Part shown: positions 21,029 to 21,467 of the stretch, in pieces
How positions within the stretch are numbered: the stretch's first letter is position 1
Layout: each line of letters starts with the position of its first letter
Assembly: GCA_964652075.1 (NCBI GenBank)
Contig: CAZYZQ010000031.1
Location: forward strand, 1-21,467
Direction of reading: 5' to 3'
Source: CAZYZQ01 sp964652075
Lineage (GTDB): Bacteria; Bacillota; Clostridia; Oscillospirales; Oscillospiraceae
DNA: 21,467 bases
Notes under the pieces: generated by a model
Databases searched by the model: none
Told to the model about the DNA's origin: nothing
What the model saw: the letters and a program-made list of their open reading frames with translations, nothing else
Position numbers and translations under genes: made by a program

Positions 21029-21467
21029 TTACAGCGTTACCAGCTCATATTCGCGGCTTCCGATGCCGAGGGCGGCAGCGGCTTCCACGGTGTGCACACC
21101 GTTGCGCGACTCGATGCGCTCAAGCAGATGGTCGCGGCCGGGATCCTTGGAGGCATAGACAAGGTCGAGGCACGCCTGGTCGATGGCAACCGGGTCGAGC
21201 GAGGCCAGAACGCCAATGTCGGCAATCGCCGGATCCTCCGCCACGGCGCAGCAGTCACAGTCGACGCTCATGTTGCACATGACGTTCAGGAAGACCATGT
21301 TGCCCTTGAAGTAATCGACAACAGATTTCGCCGCGTCAGCCATGGACTCAAGGAAGGAGTCGTGGTCAGACGTCCAGATCTGTGCCGGGTCGCCCGCGCC
21401 GTGGATATAGGCTTTGCCGTGTGACAAGGCGACACCGATGGAGATGTTCTTCAGCGCGCCGCCGAAG
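21029..21467 (-). CDS. DUF362 domain protein, C-terminal part (5' end outside window)
   Basis: About 145 C-terminal residues are visible, and the frame is open to the window edge, beginning FGGALKNISIGVALSHGK, typical of DUF362 proteins. The rest includes VFLNVMCNMSVDCDCC (cysteines in a cluster-like spacing), PAIADIGVLASLDPVAIDQA and a closing GIGSREYELVTL. DUF362 proteins are cytoplasmic, often fused to ferredoxin-like 4Fe-4S domains, and of uncertain function, likely redox-related. A Met-type start at the TTG near 21427 is not the true start because the family similarity continues upstream of it. The gene has its own terminator and points toward the broken surface-protein locus. Confidence 0.85.
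   Translation of the reverse strand, partial: FGGALKNISIGVALSHGKAYIHGAGDPAQIWTSDHDSFLESMADAAKSVVDYFKGNMVFLNVMCNMSVDCDCCAVAEDPAIADIGVLASLDPVAIDQACLDLVYASKDPGRDHLLERIESRNGVHTVEAAAALGIGSREYELVTL

Noticed and set aside
20877..21158. C-terminal extension of the second signal peptidase frame
   Set aside because: It reads through a repeat, a terminator hairpin and antisense to the DUF362 gene; no peptidase motifs.

Overview
The window looks like the chromosome of a GC-rich, low-motility-type Firmicute of class Clostridia, most likely a gut Oscillospirales member. This is an inference from Gram-positive ribosome binding sites (AGGAGG-like), sigma-A promoters with 17-bp spacers, an ER-type (SipW) signal peptidase with TasA/camelysin-like cargo, YitT, DUF362 and M18/M19 peptidases, and the short hairpin repeats (AGCTCCCCC / CAGCGCC type) often seen between genes in this group. 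No rRNA, tRNA, CRISPR array or transposase gene was found.

Layout. Positions 1-2800: the 3' end of clpB with a strong bidirectional terminator, a minus-strand membrane-anchored protein of unknown function, a YitT-family membrane protein, and a 29-residue small membrane protein with a good ribosome binding site. Positions 2775-4954: a MalY/PatB C-S lyase coupled to an M19 dipeptidase. Positions 5108-6006: a free-standing holin-like/amidase pair that resembles a phage lysis cassette without phage neighbours. Positions 6049-8708: a LysR regulator divergent from a FabF-like ketosynthase and a hotdog thioesterase. Positions 8657-11071 (minus): a secreted polysaccharide deacetylase downstream of a large membrane protein of unknown function. 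Positions 11173-16157: a core block of rlmA, then prfA-tsaC-coaE joined by 4-base ATGA overlaps, then an M18 aminopeptidase.

Positions 16158-17032 hold no convincing protein gene. They contain a terminator, hairpin repeats, an inverted-repeat element, and a strong promoter with a long structured leader. Positions 17033-20876 form an ER-type signal peptidase/surface-protein locus: sipW, a TasA-like cargo gene, a second cargo protein with a long Pro/Asp linker and a transmembrane segment, and the start of a second signal peptidase. Both cargo genes carry single-base frameshifts (three in total), and the second peptidase is cut off just after its catalytic serine, exactly where a repeat also found near 16.57 kb begins. 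All other genes here read cleanly, so the damage is concentrated in this locus. The window ends in a minus-strand DUF362 protein with its own terminator.

The most interesting points are the decaying or variable surface-fibre locus, the sipW leader with three chained mini-ORFs, two pairs of overlapping divergent promoters, and the orphan lysis cassette.
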